From an uncultured Collinsella sp. (lineage in GTDB: Bacteria; Actinomycetota; Coriobacteriia; Coriobacteriales; Coriobacteriaceae), in contig USFK01000034.1 in NCBI GenBank assembly GCA_900553935.1, positions 1 through 10,425 of the forward strand: a stretch of 10,425 bases of DNA, read 5' to 3'. The notes beneath the pieces are model-generated. The model ran no database searches, was not told the DNA's origin, and saw nothing but the letters and a program-made list of their open reading frames with translations. The translations under genes and the position numbers were made by a program. Below, piece after piece: positions 1 through 6,605 of the stretch. Numbering within the stretch: position 1 is the stretch's first letter; each line of letters begins with the position of its first letter.

Positions 1-65
1 CGGGAGGCAACACCGATTCGGGACCGGACACACAGATCTACCTGCGCATTTACAAATTCGTAAAC

Positions 66-112
66 TTTTTTCAAAAAAGTGCTTGCACAGTTCTCGAATC
101 ATAGGTTATTAT
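66..112 (+). promoter_or_regulatory. Promoter of tRNA-Leu with T6-N-A6 upstream element
   Basis: A -35 TTGCAC (83-88) and a -10 TATTAT (107-112, 18-base spacer) lie about 57 bases before the tRNA. Immediately upstream, ACTTTTTTCAAAAAAGT (64-80) is a perfect palindrome of six T, one base and six A. The same arrangement stands before the second tRNA unit at 3537-3582. The A/T runs suggest an UP-like element contacted by RNA polymerase alpha, as is common at strong stable-RNA promoters. The role is inferred; the sequence match is seen directly. Confidence 0.72.
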
Positions 113-169
113 CTTCCTCGTTGAAAGCGCGGGTCTAACAAAGCGAACCGCGAATCAACAACATAGCAT

Positions 170-259
170 GTCGGAGTGGCGGAATTGGCAGACGCGCTAG
201 CTTGAGGTGCTAGTGACCGCTTTTTGGTCATGCGGGTTCAAGTCCCGCCTCCGACACCA
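170..259 (+). tRNA. tRNA-Leu(GAG)
   Basis: A complete class II tRNA with its 3' CCA encoded (257-259). The acceptor arms GTCGGAG (170-176) and CTCCGAC (249-255) pair perfectly, with discriminator A256. The anticodon stem CTAGC/GCTAG encloses the loop TTGAGGT, giving anticodon GAG at 204-206, which reads CUC and CUU leucine codons. The long variable arm is a TGACC/GGTCA hairpin, as expected for leucine. The T arm contains GGTTCAAGTCC. Confidence 0.97.
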
Positions 260-270
260 TCGCATTTGAG

Positions 271-292
271 AAGCCTCTACGGAGGCTTTTTT
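271..292 (+). terminator. Intrinsic terminator after tRNA-Leu
   Basis: The 7-bp stem AAGCCTC (271-277) / GAGGCTT (282-288) with loop TACG runs into six T (287-292). It begins 11 bases after the tRNA CCA. It ends only 26 bases before the next start codon, so it also sits in the path of any transcript entering the phosphatase gene from the tRNA promoter. Confidence 0.85.
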
Positions 293-318
293 GTTACCGA
301 TAGACGGTGAGGTCCACG

Positions 319-2664
319 ATGGAAACGCTTGAACGCAACGAGTGGGCAGACGTTGCCCAACTAGTCGAGATCACGAGCGATGCTGTCATCATCTGCGAGC
401 TCGATGGAACCATTCTGCATGTGAATAATCGCTTACTTGGTTTGATGTGCGAGGAACGCGCCGACGTCATCGGTGGAGATGTCAAAGACGTCCTGTACTC
501 GTCCGCTTTTGAACGTGCGACGGAACATCGTCTGCCATTTGAAACTGATGGCTCCGAGAGCGAACTGATGCTCAAGCTGAGCGACGGCTCCTTTATTCCC
601 GTATTGGTTCGCGCAGGCTCCGTAACGCCTCCACGTATCTTTGGGCGCCGCGCGCCACGTGTCCTGGTGGCACTTCACAGTATCGAGGAACAGTATTCTC
701 ACGACCGTCAACTCAAGCGTGCGTTATCGGAGCTTAGAGTGGCGAACAAGCGTCTCTCTGGCACGCTCTCGGTCATTATGAGCACCGTGGGCTCCGATGA
801 GCTACCCAGCCTGCTTGATACCGTTTTGAACCAACTTGTAGGAACGCTCGATGCTTCGGGTGCCGCTATCTATTTTTCTGAGAGCGGCGGTTTTAAGCTC
901 CGCGGTGTTTCCAAGGAGCTGCATGATAGCTACCTTCCCGAATTTATGCCGTACGGCGCGGGCATTCCGACCTACGTGCTTCGTGAGTCGCGTGCCTGTC
1001 GTCTGTCGATCCAGCAGGACCTTGAGGGCGACCGGGTTGCTTCGGGTATGTTCATGGATTTGGACAATCGTTCCAAGCACTTGCTGCGCGTGCAGGATAT
1101 GCCTCCGTATCGCAGCGAGATCTGTCTTCCCGTGTTTTACGGCACGCAGATCCTTGGCGTGCTGGAAGTTGGTTGGAAACGCCCCCAGGCACCGCTCGCC
1201 TATGACGTTAATGTACTCGAGGTCATTTGCGATTACCTGTCTATCCAGCTGGTCGGCATGGCATCGAGCCTTCGCTCTCGTCGCACGGCCGAGCTTGGGC
1301 GCTCGCTCAATGTCTTACGTGATGAGTTGTTTACCTTTCTAGACGATTCCGTCGCGGCTACCCAGGCGGTATCGTCCGAGATCTGCAATATGCTCAACTG
1401 CCATTTTTGCCCTGTTGAGTATGACGCCAGTCTGGACTCCTACGCCATAGATTTTGAAGGCGGCAGTCGCGTTGCTTTGCCGGACGATCCCGAGAAGCTT
1501 TTCTTTTCTACGACGGCGCCGGCGGCACGTCTGGGGGCTGGCCCTGATGGCTTTGAGGCATCTGTTTTGGGTGGAACGAGTGTGGAGGATCTTAAACACG
1601 TCCGTATAACTCGCGTTGACGAATCGATGCCTATGGGAGGCTGGCTTAGGGCGCATGGTCTGCCTTGCCAGGGTCTCTACGTTGACTTTGGCATCGAGGC
1701 GGGGCGCCCGCGCTCTGAGGGTGATGGCAAGCACAGTAACGACGCGATTGTTCCTGCTTCTGTTGCGAAGAGCCCGACTACGCGCGCGCTGCTGCTTCGT
1801 GATGGCAGCCAAGAGCCGATTGATGACCTTGAATATGACTACTTGGTGCACTTGGCACATGACTTTGAGCTGATCTATGAGGGTGAGTCTCAAAAGCGCG
1901 AGGAGCGTCATATCGCTCAGACGCTTCAGATCGGCATGAGAAATTCCTTGGGGGATGTTCCGGGAATCGCCGCCGATTCGGTGTACCTGTCGGCCACGAA
2001 CTCGGCGTTGGTCGGCGGCGATTTCTATACGCTCATCCGACTTCCCGACGACTGCGCCGTCATGATTCTGGGTGATGTGTCTGGCAAAGGCATTGAGGCC
2101 GCATCGATGTCCGCGCTCGTCAAGACGGCCCTGACGGCCTATGCCTGGGAGGGTGCGGGGCCCGCCCGCATGGCTCGTTCGCTCAATAGCATGCTCATGG
2201 GCTTTTCGAGGGTCGAGACGTTCGTGACGGCCTTTATCGCCAAGATTGACCTTAAAGCCGGACGCGCAACGTATTGTTCGGCGGGCCATCCTCCGACCAT
2301 GGTCATCAGGCCAGAGTCGATGCCGCTGGGTGGCGGCGAGGCCCGTGGGGGAGAGGTCGAACTGCTTGGATGCCAATCGGGCGTAATCGGCGCATTCGAA
2401 GGCATGGTGTACGAGACGGGTGCCTTTACGTTCGCCCCCGGCGATATGCTCTTTATGTATACGGATGGAACGATTGAGGCCCGTGACCGCACCGGAGCGT
2501 TCTTTGGCGAGCAGCGCTTGCGCGATCTTCTGCTTTCTGTTTCGGCGGAGGGTGTGTCGGGCATTTGCGGCAAGGTCTTGAGCGAGCTTGACCGATTTAC
2601 CGATTCGGCGCTGGACGATGACATTGCATTGGTGTCCCTTGAGTTTTTACGGGGTCGTTCATAG
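319..2664 (+). CDS. PAS-GAF-PP2C (RsbU/RsbP-like) serine phosphatase, 781 aa
   Basis: A soluble sensor phosphatase predicted to dephosphorylate a STAS-domain anti-sigma antagonist. Domains in order: PAS-like at about residues 8-125, a coiled linker at about 125-150, GAF at about 155-312, a poorly recognised middle region at about 325-520, and a PP2C/SpoIIE domain at about 530-777. The metal-site motifs are intact: GGDFY at 566-570, GDVSGKG at 585-591, AGHPP at 655-659, YTDGTIE at 714-720 and DDDIAL at 766-771. No signal peptide or membrane segment is seen, so the sensed cue should be cytoplasmic. Start: ATG 319 is preceded by GGTGAGGT (306-313), a good ribosome site. The GTG at 307 lies inside that site and is less likely. 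The fused STAS-kinase at 2743, the likely partner, lies 78 bases downstream. No own promoter is visible. The phosphatase assignment is firm; the identity of its target is inferred from the neighbour. Confidence 0.9.
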   Translation: METLERNEWADVAQLVEITSDAVIICELDGTILHVNNRLLGLMCEERADVIGGDVKDVLYSSAFERATEHRLPFETDGSESELMLKLSDGSFIPVLVRAGSVTPPRIFGRRAPRVLVALHSIEEQYSHDRQLKRALSELRVANKRLSGTLSVIMSTVGSDELPSLLDTVLNQLVGTLDASGAAIYFSESGGFKLRGVSKELHDSYLPEFMPYGAGIPTYVLRESRACRLSIQQDLEGDRVASGMFMDLDNRSKHLLRVQDMPPYRSEICLPVFYGTQILGVLEVGWKRPQAPLAYDVNVLEVICDYLSIQLVGMASSLRSRRTAELGRSLNVLRDELFTFLDDSVAATQAVSSEICNMLNCHFCPVEYDASLDSYAIDFEGGSRVALPDDPEKLFFSTTAPAARLGAGPDGFEASVLGGTSVEDLKHVRITRVDESMPMGGWLRAHGLPCQGLYVDFGIEAGRPRSEGDGKHSNDAIVPASVAKSPTTRALLLRDGSQEPIDDLEYDYLVHLAHDFELIYEGESQKREERHIAQTLQIGMRNSLGDVPGIAADSVYLSATNSALVGGDFYTLIRLPDDCAVMILGDVSGKGIEAASMSALVKTALTAYAWEGAGPARMARSLNSMLMGFSRVETFVTAFIAKIDLKAGRATYCSAGHPPTMVIRPESMPLGGGEARGGEVELLGCQSGVIGAFEGMVYETGAFTFAPGDMLFMYTDGTIEARDRTGAFFGEQRLRDLLLSVSAEGVSGICGKVLSELDRFTDSALDDDIALVSLEFLRGRS

Positions 2665-2742
2665 ACGACGCTGGGCGGGTTGAATCCGCACGGTTGGGGA
2701 AACGAATGCATCGAGTAGGCTTTTTTTGGGAACCATGGTCGT

Positions 2743-3489
2743 ATGAATGAGTGGAATGACATAGCGGTTTTGACGCCACCGGGTGATGTCGACATCGCCT
2801 CGGTACCCGTGCTGCGCCGACGGTTGGATAATTTGATCGACCGGGGCGTGCGTCGCGTTGTCATCAATTGCCAGGCCGTGGGCTTTATCGACTCGACGGG
2901 TTTGGCGTTTTTGCTTACACGTGCCAGAGAGCTTATGAGGCGAGAGGGCCTGCTTTCGCTTGTTAACGCCTCCGAGGAGGTTATTCGCTTTTTGGAGATT
3001 GCTCGTCTTGTCGATATCCTTCATGTCGCGGGGCCGGCACGGGAGTCTATTCCCGCCATTCCGGTGGGGGAGCTGCCTCGCTGGAGTAAGAGCGTCGAGG
3101 TCCGTCAGGGTATCGAGAATCTTCCATACTACCGACATCGCATCGCCGAACTCCTTGAATCGCTTCCGTTGCGCCGTGACGAGCGCTACGATGTCGCATT
3201 GGCGTCGGGGGAGGCACTGGGTAATGCCTATGACCATGCGGGCGGTATCGGGTGCGTCCTGACGGTTCAGGCCTATGGCGATCGCGTTGTGGTTGAGGTG
3301 CTTGATCGAGGTGCTGGCTATTCTATCGATGAAACGAGCGAGCCGGTCGCATCCGAGGAACGCGGCCGCGGTATCAAGCTTATGCGTATGCTCGTCGATA
3401 ACGTGGAGGTTGCTCGTCGTACGGACGGCGCCGGCACGCGCGTGCAGATGGTGAAGCTGTTTAGCGGAGCGCTGGAATCGTGTGCCTAG
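2743..3489 (+). CDS. Fused STAS (RsbV-like) and HATPase (RsbW-like) protein, 248 aa
   Basis: One polypeptide joins two parts of a partner switch that are normally separate. Residues 1-95 form a STAS domain with the FIDSTGLAF signature; Ser51 matches the serine phosphorylated in RsbV and SpoIIAA. Residues 115-240 form a GHKL kinase domain of the RsbW/SpoIIAB type. It has an N box (E157, N161 in GEALGNAYDHA), a G1 box (D188, G190, G192 in DRGAGY) and a G2 box (G208, G210 in ERGRGIKLM). No membrane segment is seen. The phosphatase at 319 probably acts on Ser51 or on a separate STAS protein. The start ATG has only a weak ribosome site (GGGAAC upstream), and no in-frame start lies further upstream before a TAG. 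No sigma factor gene is in the window, so the final target is unknown. The kinase could act on its own STAS domain or on a partner elsewhere. Confidence 0.87.
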   Translation: MNEWNDIAVLTPPGDVDIASVPVLRRRLDNLIDRGVRRVVINCQAVGFIDSTGLAFLLTRARELMRREGLLSLVNASEEVIRFLEIARLVDILHVAGPARESIPAIPVGELPRWSKSVEVRQGIENLPYYRHRIAELLESLPLRRDERYDVALASGEALGNAYDHAGGIGCVLTVQAYGDRVVVEVLDRGAGYSIDETSEPVASEERGRGIKLMRMLVDNVEVARRTDGAGTRVQMVKLFSGALESCA

Positions 3490-3536
3490 CCAATCGCTTT
3501 AGCGCGTTTAGCTACTAAGAACATGCGGCAGACAAG

Positions 3537-3582
3537 TTTTTTGAAAAAAGTACTTGCGTCTTTTGGACAACTCGCGTAAATT
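3537..3582 (+). promoter_or_regulatory. Promoter of tRNA-Gly/tRNA-Val with T6-N-A6 upstream element
   Basis: A -35 TTGCGT (3554-3559) and a -10-like TAAATT (3577-3582) with a 17-base spacer stand 12 bases before tRNA-Gly. TTTTTTGAAAAAAGT (3537-3551) precedes the -35. The A run starts exactly 10 bases before the -35, as at the tRNA-Leu promoter. The -10 is a weaker match than its counterpart, but the repeated layout supports the call. Confidence 0.68.
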
Positions 3583-3594
3583 AATAACCCGCAA

Positions 3595-3670
3595 GCGGAC
3601 ATGGCTCAGTTGGTAGAGCACAACCTTGCCAAGGTTGGGGTCGCGGGTTCGAGCCCCGTTGTCCGCTCCA
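3595..3670 (+). tRNA. tRNA-Gly(GCC)
   Basis: A complete 76-base cloverleaf with encoded CCA (3668-3670). The acceptor arms GCGGACA (3595-3601) and TGTCCGC (3660-3666) pair perfectly, with discriminator T3667. The anticodon stem CAACC/GGTTG encloses TTGCCAA, giving anticodon GCC at 3628-3630. The T loop region GGTTCGAGCCC is standard. It is three bases upstream of tRNA-Val and clearly co-transcribed with it. Confidence 0.97.
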
Positions 3671-3673
3671 TTT

Positions 3674-3748
3674 GGGCGTTTAGCTCAGGGGGAGAGCGCT
3701 TCCCTGACACGGAAGAGGTCAGAAGTTCAAATCTTCTAACGCCCACCA
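3674..3748 (+). tRNA. tRNA-Val(GAC)
   Basis: A complete 75-base cloverleaf with encoded CCA (3746-3748). The acceptor arms GGGCGTT (3674-3680) and AACGCCC (3738-3744) pair fully, with discriminator A3745. The anticodon stem CTTCC/GGAAG encloses CTGACAC, giving anticodon GAC at 3706-3708. The T region reads GTTCAAATC. It is the second and last gene of the tRNA unit, followed by a terminator. Confidence 0.97.
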
Positions 3749-3918
3749 AATGTTCGCAGCTCAGAGGCCTTGTCTCTGGGCTGTTTTGTTTTTTTGCCAC
3801 CAAGCACACCACCAAATATTGATCCAAGGTCCGTACGCGATGGTCTTCGCATCCCATAGAGGTCCGGCAGATTGCATACGTCCTCGCCGATCGTGACCGC
3901 AACATGTTGGTCAAGCAT
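3736..3918 (-). pseudogene. Possible remnant of a minus-strand gene
   Basis: On the minus strand a frame is open from about 3995 down to a stop at 3736. The part between about 3980 and 3860 has protein-like composition and reasonable codons (for example the segment QAARAKRIQKIMLDQ). The only ATG, at 3918, has no good ribosome site and lies inside this protein-like part. The frame's end runs backward through the tRNA terminator and the tail of tRNA-Val, which cannot be normal coding sequence. I read it as either chance or the decayed middle of a lost gene. I do not recognise the family. Confidence 0.2.
3757..3795 (+). terminator. Intrinsic terminator of the tRNA-Gly/Val unit
   Basis: A 10-bp stem, CAGCTCAGAG (3757-3766) with CTCTGGGCTG (3774-3783) including one G-T pair, has a 7-base loop. 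It is followed by TTTTG and a run of seven T (3789-3795). It starts 8 bases after the tRNA-Val CCA. Confidence 0.9.
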
Positions 3919-4097
3919 AATCTTTTGGATTCTTTTGGCGCGAGCGGCTTGGTTTTGGTAGGATTTGTCAGCGGCTTGACTAAGGGGGTTTTATAACTGC
4001 CATGCAGGTAGCCGTGTTGGTAACGTTTTACCGACTTGCCAAGAACCCCTCATAATTAATGCGTCTGCAAAATGACCAATTGCTTTGACCTGCTGAA
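3796..4097. other. Intergenic stretch without a confident gene
   Basis: This stretch separates the tRNA terminator from the nrdD control region. Its two notable contents are a minus-strand reading frame that looks partly protein-like but lacks a good start (3736-3990) and a strong hairpin at 4016-4035 inside a weaker outer stem (3985-4049). Base composition is more AT-rich than in the flanking genes. I see no second promoter, tRNA or mobile-element end here. Confidence 0.6.
3985..4049 (+). other. Hairpin with tetraloop inside a weak outer stem
   Basis: GTTGGTAA (4016-4023) and TTACCGAC (4028-4035) form an 8-bp stem, with one G-T pair, around the loop CGTT. An outer stem GGGGTT (3985-3990) / AACCCC (4044-4049) can close around it. 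There is no T run after the 3' arm, so it is not an ordinary terminator on this strand. It lies about 50 bases upstream of the NrdR operator. It may be part of a small RNA or a decayed structure; no known class is recognised. Confidence 0.35.
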
Positions 4098-4113
4098 ACA
4101 CTATATGTTGTGT
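4098..4113 (+). promoter_or_regulatory. NrdR box 1 upstream of nrdD
   Basis: ACACTATATGTTGTGT matches the known NrdR box consensus (ACACWATATATWGTGT) at 15 of 16 positions. NrdR is the zinc-finger/ATP-cone repressor of ribonucleotide reductase genes. The site lies about 260 bases before the nrdD start. A weaker second box follows after a 16-base linker, the usual paired arrangement. The consensus is from established knowledge; the match is seen directly. Confidence 0.86.
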
Positions 4114-4143
4114 TTGAACTAAAAAAAGAATACAGGATATAGA
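4114..4143 (+). promoter_or_regulatory. Possible nrdD promoter within the NrdR operator
   Basis: TTGAAC (4114-4119) and TATAGA (4138-4143) are separated by 18 bases. The -35 touches the end of NrdR box 1 and the -10 lies inside box 2, which would let NrdR block polymerase directly. Both hexamers are imperfect (4 of 6 matches each). A TATGAT at 4157-4162 without a clear -35 is an alternative -10. Either choice leaves a leader of about 200 bases. Confidence 0.42.
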
Positions 4144-4145
4144 TG
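4130..4145 (+). promoter_or_regulatory. Degenerate NrdR box 2
   Basis: ATACAGGATATAGATG matches the NrdR consensus at about 10 of 16 positions, mainly in the centre. It is 32 bases, close to three helical turns, from box 1. That phasing is typical of paired NrdR sites, and it is the main reason to call this sequence. On its own it would not be called. Confidence 0.55.
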
Positions 4146-4149
4146 CCTC

Positions 4150-4370
4150 TTTGTCGTATGATAGATGGCGGACAGAGAACGAGGACCTTATTTGCCCCAT
4201 TTGGATAGATCTTTGAGCCGCTTGATCGGCCGCAAGGATTGTCCGCATGAGGACCTATGGTTTATCGAGAACACAGATTGCGCGACGGCGCCGCAAGACA
4301 GGGGTAAGCCCTGCCGGGCATCGTTTGGCTCTGAAGCGCAATGAGACTACGACGCGAAAGAGGCAAGAGG
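4150..4370 (+). other. Long nrdD leader with two overlapping hairpins
   Basis: If the promoter is near 4140, the nrdD message has a leader of about 200 bases. Near its end, CAGGG (4299-4303) pairs with CCCTG (4309-4313). The overlapping GCCC (4308-4311) can instead pair with GGGC (4316-4319). The two hairpins exclude each other. CGGCGCCG (4286-4293) is a further self-complementary block. No known riboswitch class is recognisable; a cobalamin box was looked for and not found. Confidence 0.3.
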
Positions 4371-6593
4371 ATGAAGATCATCAAGCGCAGCGGCACCGAG
4401 GTTGTCTTTGACATCGATAAGATCGTCAATGCCATCCGCGCCGCAAACTTGGAGGTCGAGGAGAGCTCTCGTCTAACCGACCGCCAGGTGGTTTACGCGG
4501 CACAAAACGTCGCCGAGGCATGCGAGAACGCGGGCCACACCGTTTCGGTCGAGGAGATCCAGGATTTGGTCGAGGACGAAATCATGCGTCTCGACTGCTA
4601 CGAGGTCGCCCGCCACTACATCATCTATCGCTACGTTCAGAGCCTGAAGCGCCAGAAGAACACGACCGACGACAAGATTCTGTCGCTGATCGAGTGCAAT
4701 AACGAAGAGGTCAAGCAGGAGAACTCTAACAAGAACCCGACCGTCAATTCCGTCCAGCGCGACTATATGGCCGGCGAGATTTCCAAGGACCTGACCCAGC
4801 GCGTGCTGCTGCCCCAGGAGATCGTGGATGCCCACAATGAGGGCCTGATCCACTTCCACGATTCCGACTACTTTGCCCAGCACATGCATAACTGCGACCT
4901 GGTGAACCTGGAGGACATGCTCCAGAACGGCACCGTTATCTCGGGCACGCTGATCGAGAAGCCGCACAGCTTCTCGACTGCCTGCAACATCGCGACGCAG
5001 ATTATCGCCCAGGTTGCTTCCTCCCAGTACGGCGGGCAGTCTATTTCGCTGACCCATCTCGCCCCCTTTGTTGAGGTGAGCCGTCAAAAGATTCGCGGCG
5101 AGGTCGCTCGCGAGCTTGAGGAGCTCGGCGTCTCTGCATCTGCCGAGAAGGTTCGCGAGGTCGTTGAGGATCGCCTGCGTGACGAGATCCGTCGCGGCGT
5201 CCAGACGATTCAGTATCAGGTCGTGACCCTTATGACCACCAATGGCCAGGCGCCGTTCGTGACGGTCTTTATGTATCTCAATGAGGCCCGTACGCCCCAG
5301 GAGAAGCACGACCTTGCCATGATCGTGGAGGAGACGCTTCGTCAGCGCTATGAGGGCGTTAAGAACGAGGCCGGCGTGTGGATTACCCCGGCATTCCCCA
5401 AGCTTATCTATGTGCTCGAGGACGATAACGTTCACGAGAATTCCCCGTACTTCTACCTGACCCAGCTGGCTGCCAAGTGCACCGCCAAGCGCATGGTGCC
5501 CGACTACATCTCCGAGAAGAAGATGCGCGAGCTCAAGCTGTCGAAGGGCGAGACCGCCGGCAACGGCGATTGCTACACCTGCATGGGTTGCCGCAGCTTC
5601 TTGACGCCCGACCGCTCGGGCAACGGCTTTAACAATGTCGCCAACGCGCTGAACTATGACCCGACCAAACCTAAGTACTATGGCCGCTTTAACCAGGGTG
5701 TTGTGACCATCAACCTGCCCGATGTCGCGCTGAGCTCGCATCAGGACATGGACAAGTTCTGGAAGATCTTCGACGAGCGCCTTGAGCTGTGCCACCGTGC
5801 CCTGCTGTGCCGTCATGAGCGCCTGATGGGTACGCTTTCGGATGCCGCACCGATTTTGTGGCAGTACGGCGCCCTCGCTCGTCTGAAGAAGGGCGAGACG
5901 ATCGACAAGCTGCTCGTGGGCGGATCCTCCACCATCAGCCTGGTGTATGCCGGCCTGTATGAGTGCGTCAAGTACATGACGGGCCACAGCCACACCGAGA
6001 AGGAAGGCACGCCGTTTGCCATGGCCGTCATGCAGCGCATGAACGACAAGTGCGCCGAGTGGAAGGCCGAAAGCGATATCGATTTCTCGCTGTACGGTAC
6101 GCCGTTGGAGTCGACGACCTACAAGTTCGCCAAGTGCCTGCAGCGTCGTTTTGGCATTATTCCGGGCGTGACGGACAAGGGCTACATTACCAACAGCTAT
6201 CACGTCCACGTGTCCGAGGAGATTGATGCTTTCGACAAGCTTAAGTTTGAGGGCATGTTCCAGCAGCTTTCGCCGGGCGGTGCTATCTCCTACGTTGAGG
6301 TTCCCAACATGCAGGACAACCTCAAGGCTGTCATTCGCGTGATGCAGTACATCTACGACAACATCATGTACGCCGAGCTCAACACCAAGAGCGACTACTG
6401 CCAGGTGTGCGGCTACGATGGCGAGATCAAGATTGTTGAGGACGATGGCAAGCTGGTGTGGGAGTGCCCCAGCTGCGGCAACCGAGACCAGGAGAAGATG
6501 AACGTCGCTCGTCGTACGTGCGGCTACATCGGTACCCAATTCTGGAACCAGGGTCGAACCGAGGAGATCCGCGACCGCGTGCTGCATCTCTAA
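4371..6593 (+). CDS. nrdD: Anaerobic (class III) ribonucleoside-triphosphate reductase, 740 aa
   Basis: Reduces ribonucleoside triphosphates to deoxynucleotides without oxygen, using a glycyl radical installed by NrdG. Residues 1-90 are an ATP-cone (KIIKRSGTEVVFDIDKIVNAI start), which binds ATP/dATP for overall activity control. The ten-stranded reductase core follows, with active-site C175 (HNCDLVNL) and C407 (MGCRSFL). Near the C-terminus four cysteines, C677, C680, C699 and C702, form the zinc site. The radical loop RRTCGYIG has the glycine at G718. Length is close to the family norm of about 700-740. Start: ATG 4371 follows AAAGAGG (4357-4363) with a 7-base spacer and begins the ATP-cone exactly; an ATG at 4341 would add ten unconserved residues. 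NrdR boxes at 4098 and 4130 predict repression when deoxynucleotides are plentiful. nrdG lies 426 bases downstream on the same strand. Confidence 0.98.
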   Translation: MKIIKRSGTEVVFDIDKIVNAIRAANLEVEESSRLTDRQVVYAAQNVAEACENAGHTVSVEEIQDLVEDEIMRLDCYEVARHYIIYRYVQSLKRQKNTTDDKILSLIECNNEEVKQENSNKNPTVNSVQRDYMAGEISKDLTQRVLLPQEIVDAHNEGLIHFHDSDYFAQHMHNCDLVNLEDMLQNGTVISGTLIEKPHSFSTACNIATQIIAQVASSQYGGQSISLTHLAPFVEVSRQKIRGEVARELEELGVSASAEKVREVVEDRLRDEIRRGVQTIQYQVVTLMTTNGQAPFVTVFMYLNEARTPQEKHDLAMIVEETLRQRYEGVKNEAGVWITPAFPKLIYVLEDDNVHENSPYFYLTQLAAKCTAKRMVPDYISEKKMRELKLSKGETAGNGDCYTCMGCRSFLTPDRSGNGFNNVANALNYDPTKPKYYGRFNQGVVTINLPDVALSSHQDMDKFWKIFDERLELCHRALLCRHERLMGTLSDAAPILWQYGALARLKKGETIDKLLVGGSSTISLVYAGLYECVKYMTGHSHTEKEGTPFAMAVMQRMNDKCAEWKAESDIDFSLYGTPLESTTYKFAKCLQRRFGIIPGVTDKGYITNSYHVHVSEEIDAFDKLKFEGMFQQLSPGGAISYVEVPNMQDNLKAVIRVMQYIYDNIMYAELNTKSDYCQVCGYDGEIKIVEDDGKLVWECPSCGNRDQEKMNVARRTCGYIGTQFWNQGRTEEIRDRVLHL

Positions 6594-6605
6594 TAACCAT
6601 CCCAG

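Noticed and set aside
3..104. Possible C-terminal end of a plus-strand gene at the left edge
   Set aside because: The frame is open for 33 codons, but it crosses the tRNA promoter and T6-N-A6 element, and another frame also stays open. Too short to support.
1339..2376. 345-codon minus-strand frame opposite the phosphatase gene
   Set aside because: Arginine- and histidine-rich shadow of the PP2C coding region, with no recognisable domain.
3490..3536. Terminator after the STAS-kinase gene
   Set aside because: Only a 4-bp stem (CGCT/AGCG) with no adjacent T run; too weak to call.
3601..3914. Open frames on both strands across the two tRNA genes
   Set aside because: They read through perfect tRNA cloverleaves and a terminator.
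3748..3995. Integrative-element attachment site at the tRNA-Val 3' end
   Set aside because: I could not find a repeat of the tRNA 3' end downstream, and there is no integrase in the window.
4150..4340. Cobalamin or other known riboswitch in the nrdD leader
   Set aside because: No conserved boxes of a known class found by eye, and class III reductase does not use cobalamin.
4341..4370. Upstream ATG for nrdD
   Set aside because: The extra residues are arginine-rich and unlike NrdD. ATG 4371 has the ribosome site and the canonical ATP-cone N-terminus.
4473..6587. Long open frame of about 704 codons on the minus strand opposite nrdD
   Set aside because: It mirrors nrdD codon bias in a GC-rich gene. 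The translation is a low-complexity mix of L, V, A and H without domains, while nrdD on the other strand is certain.
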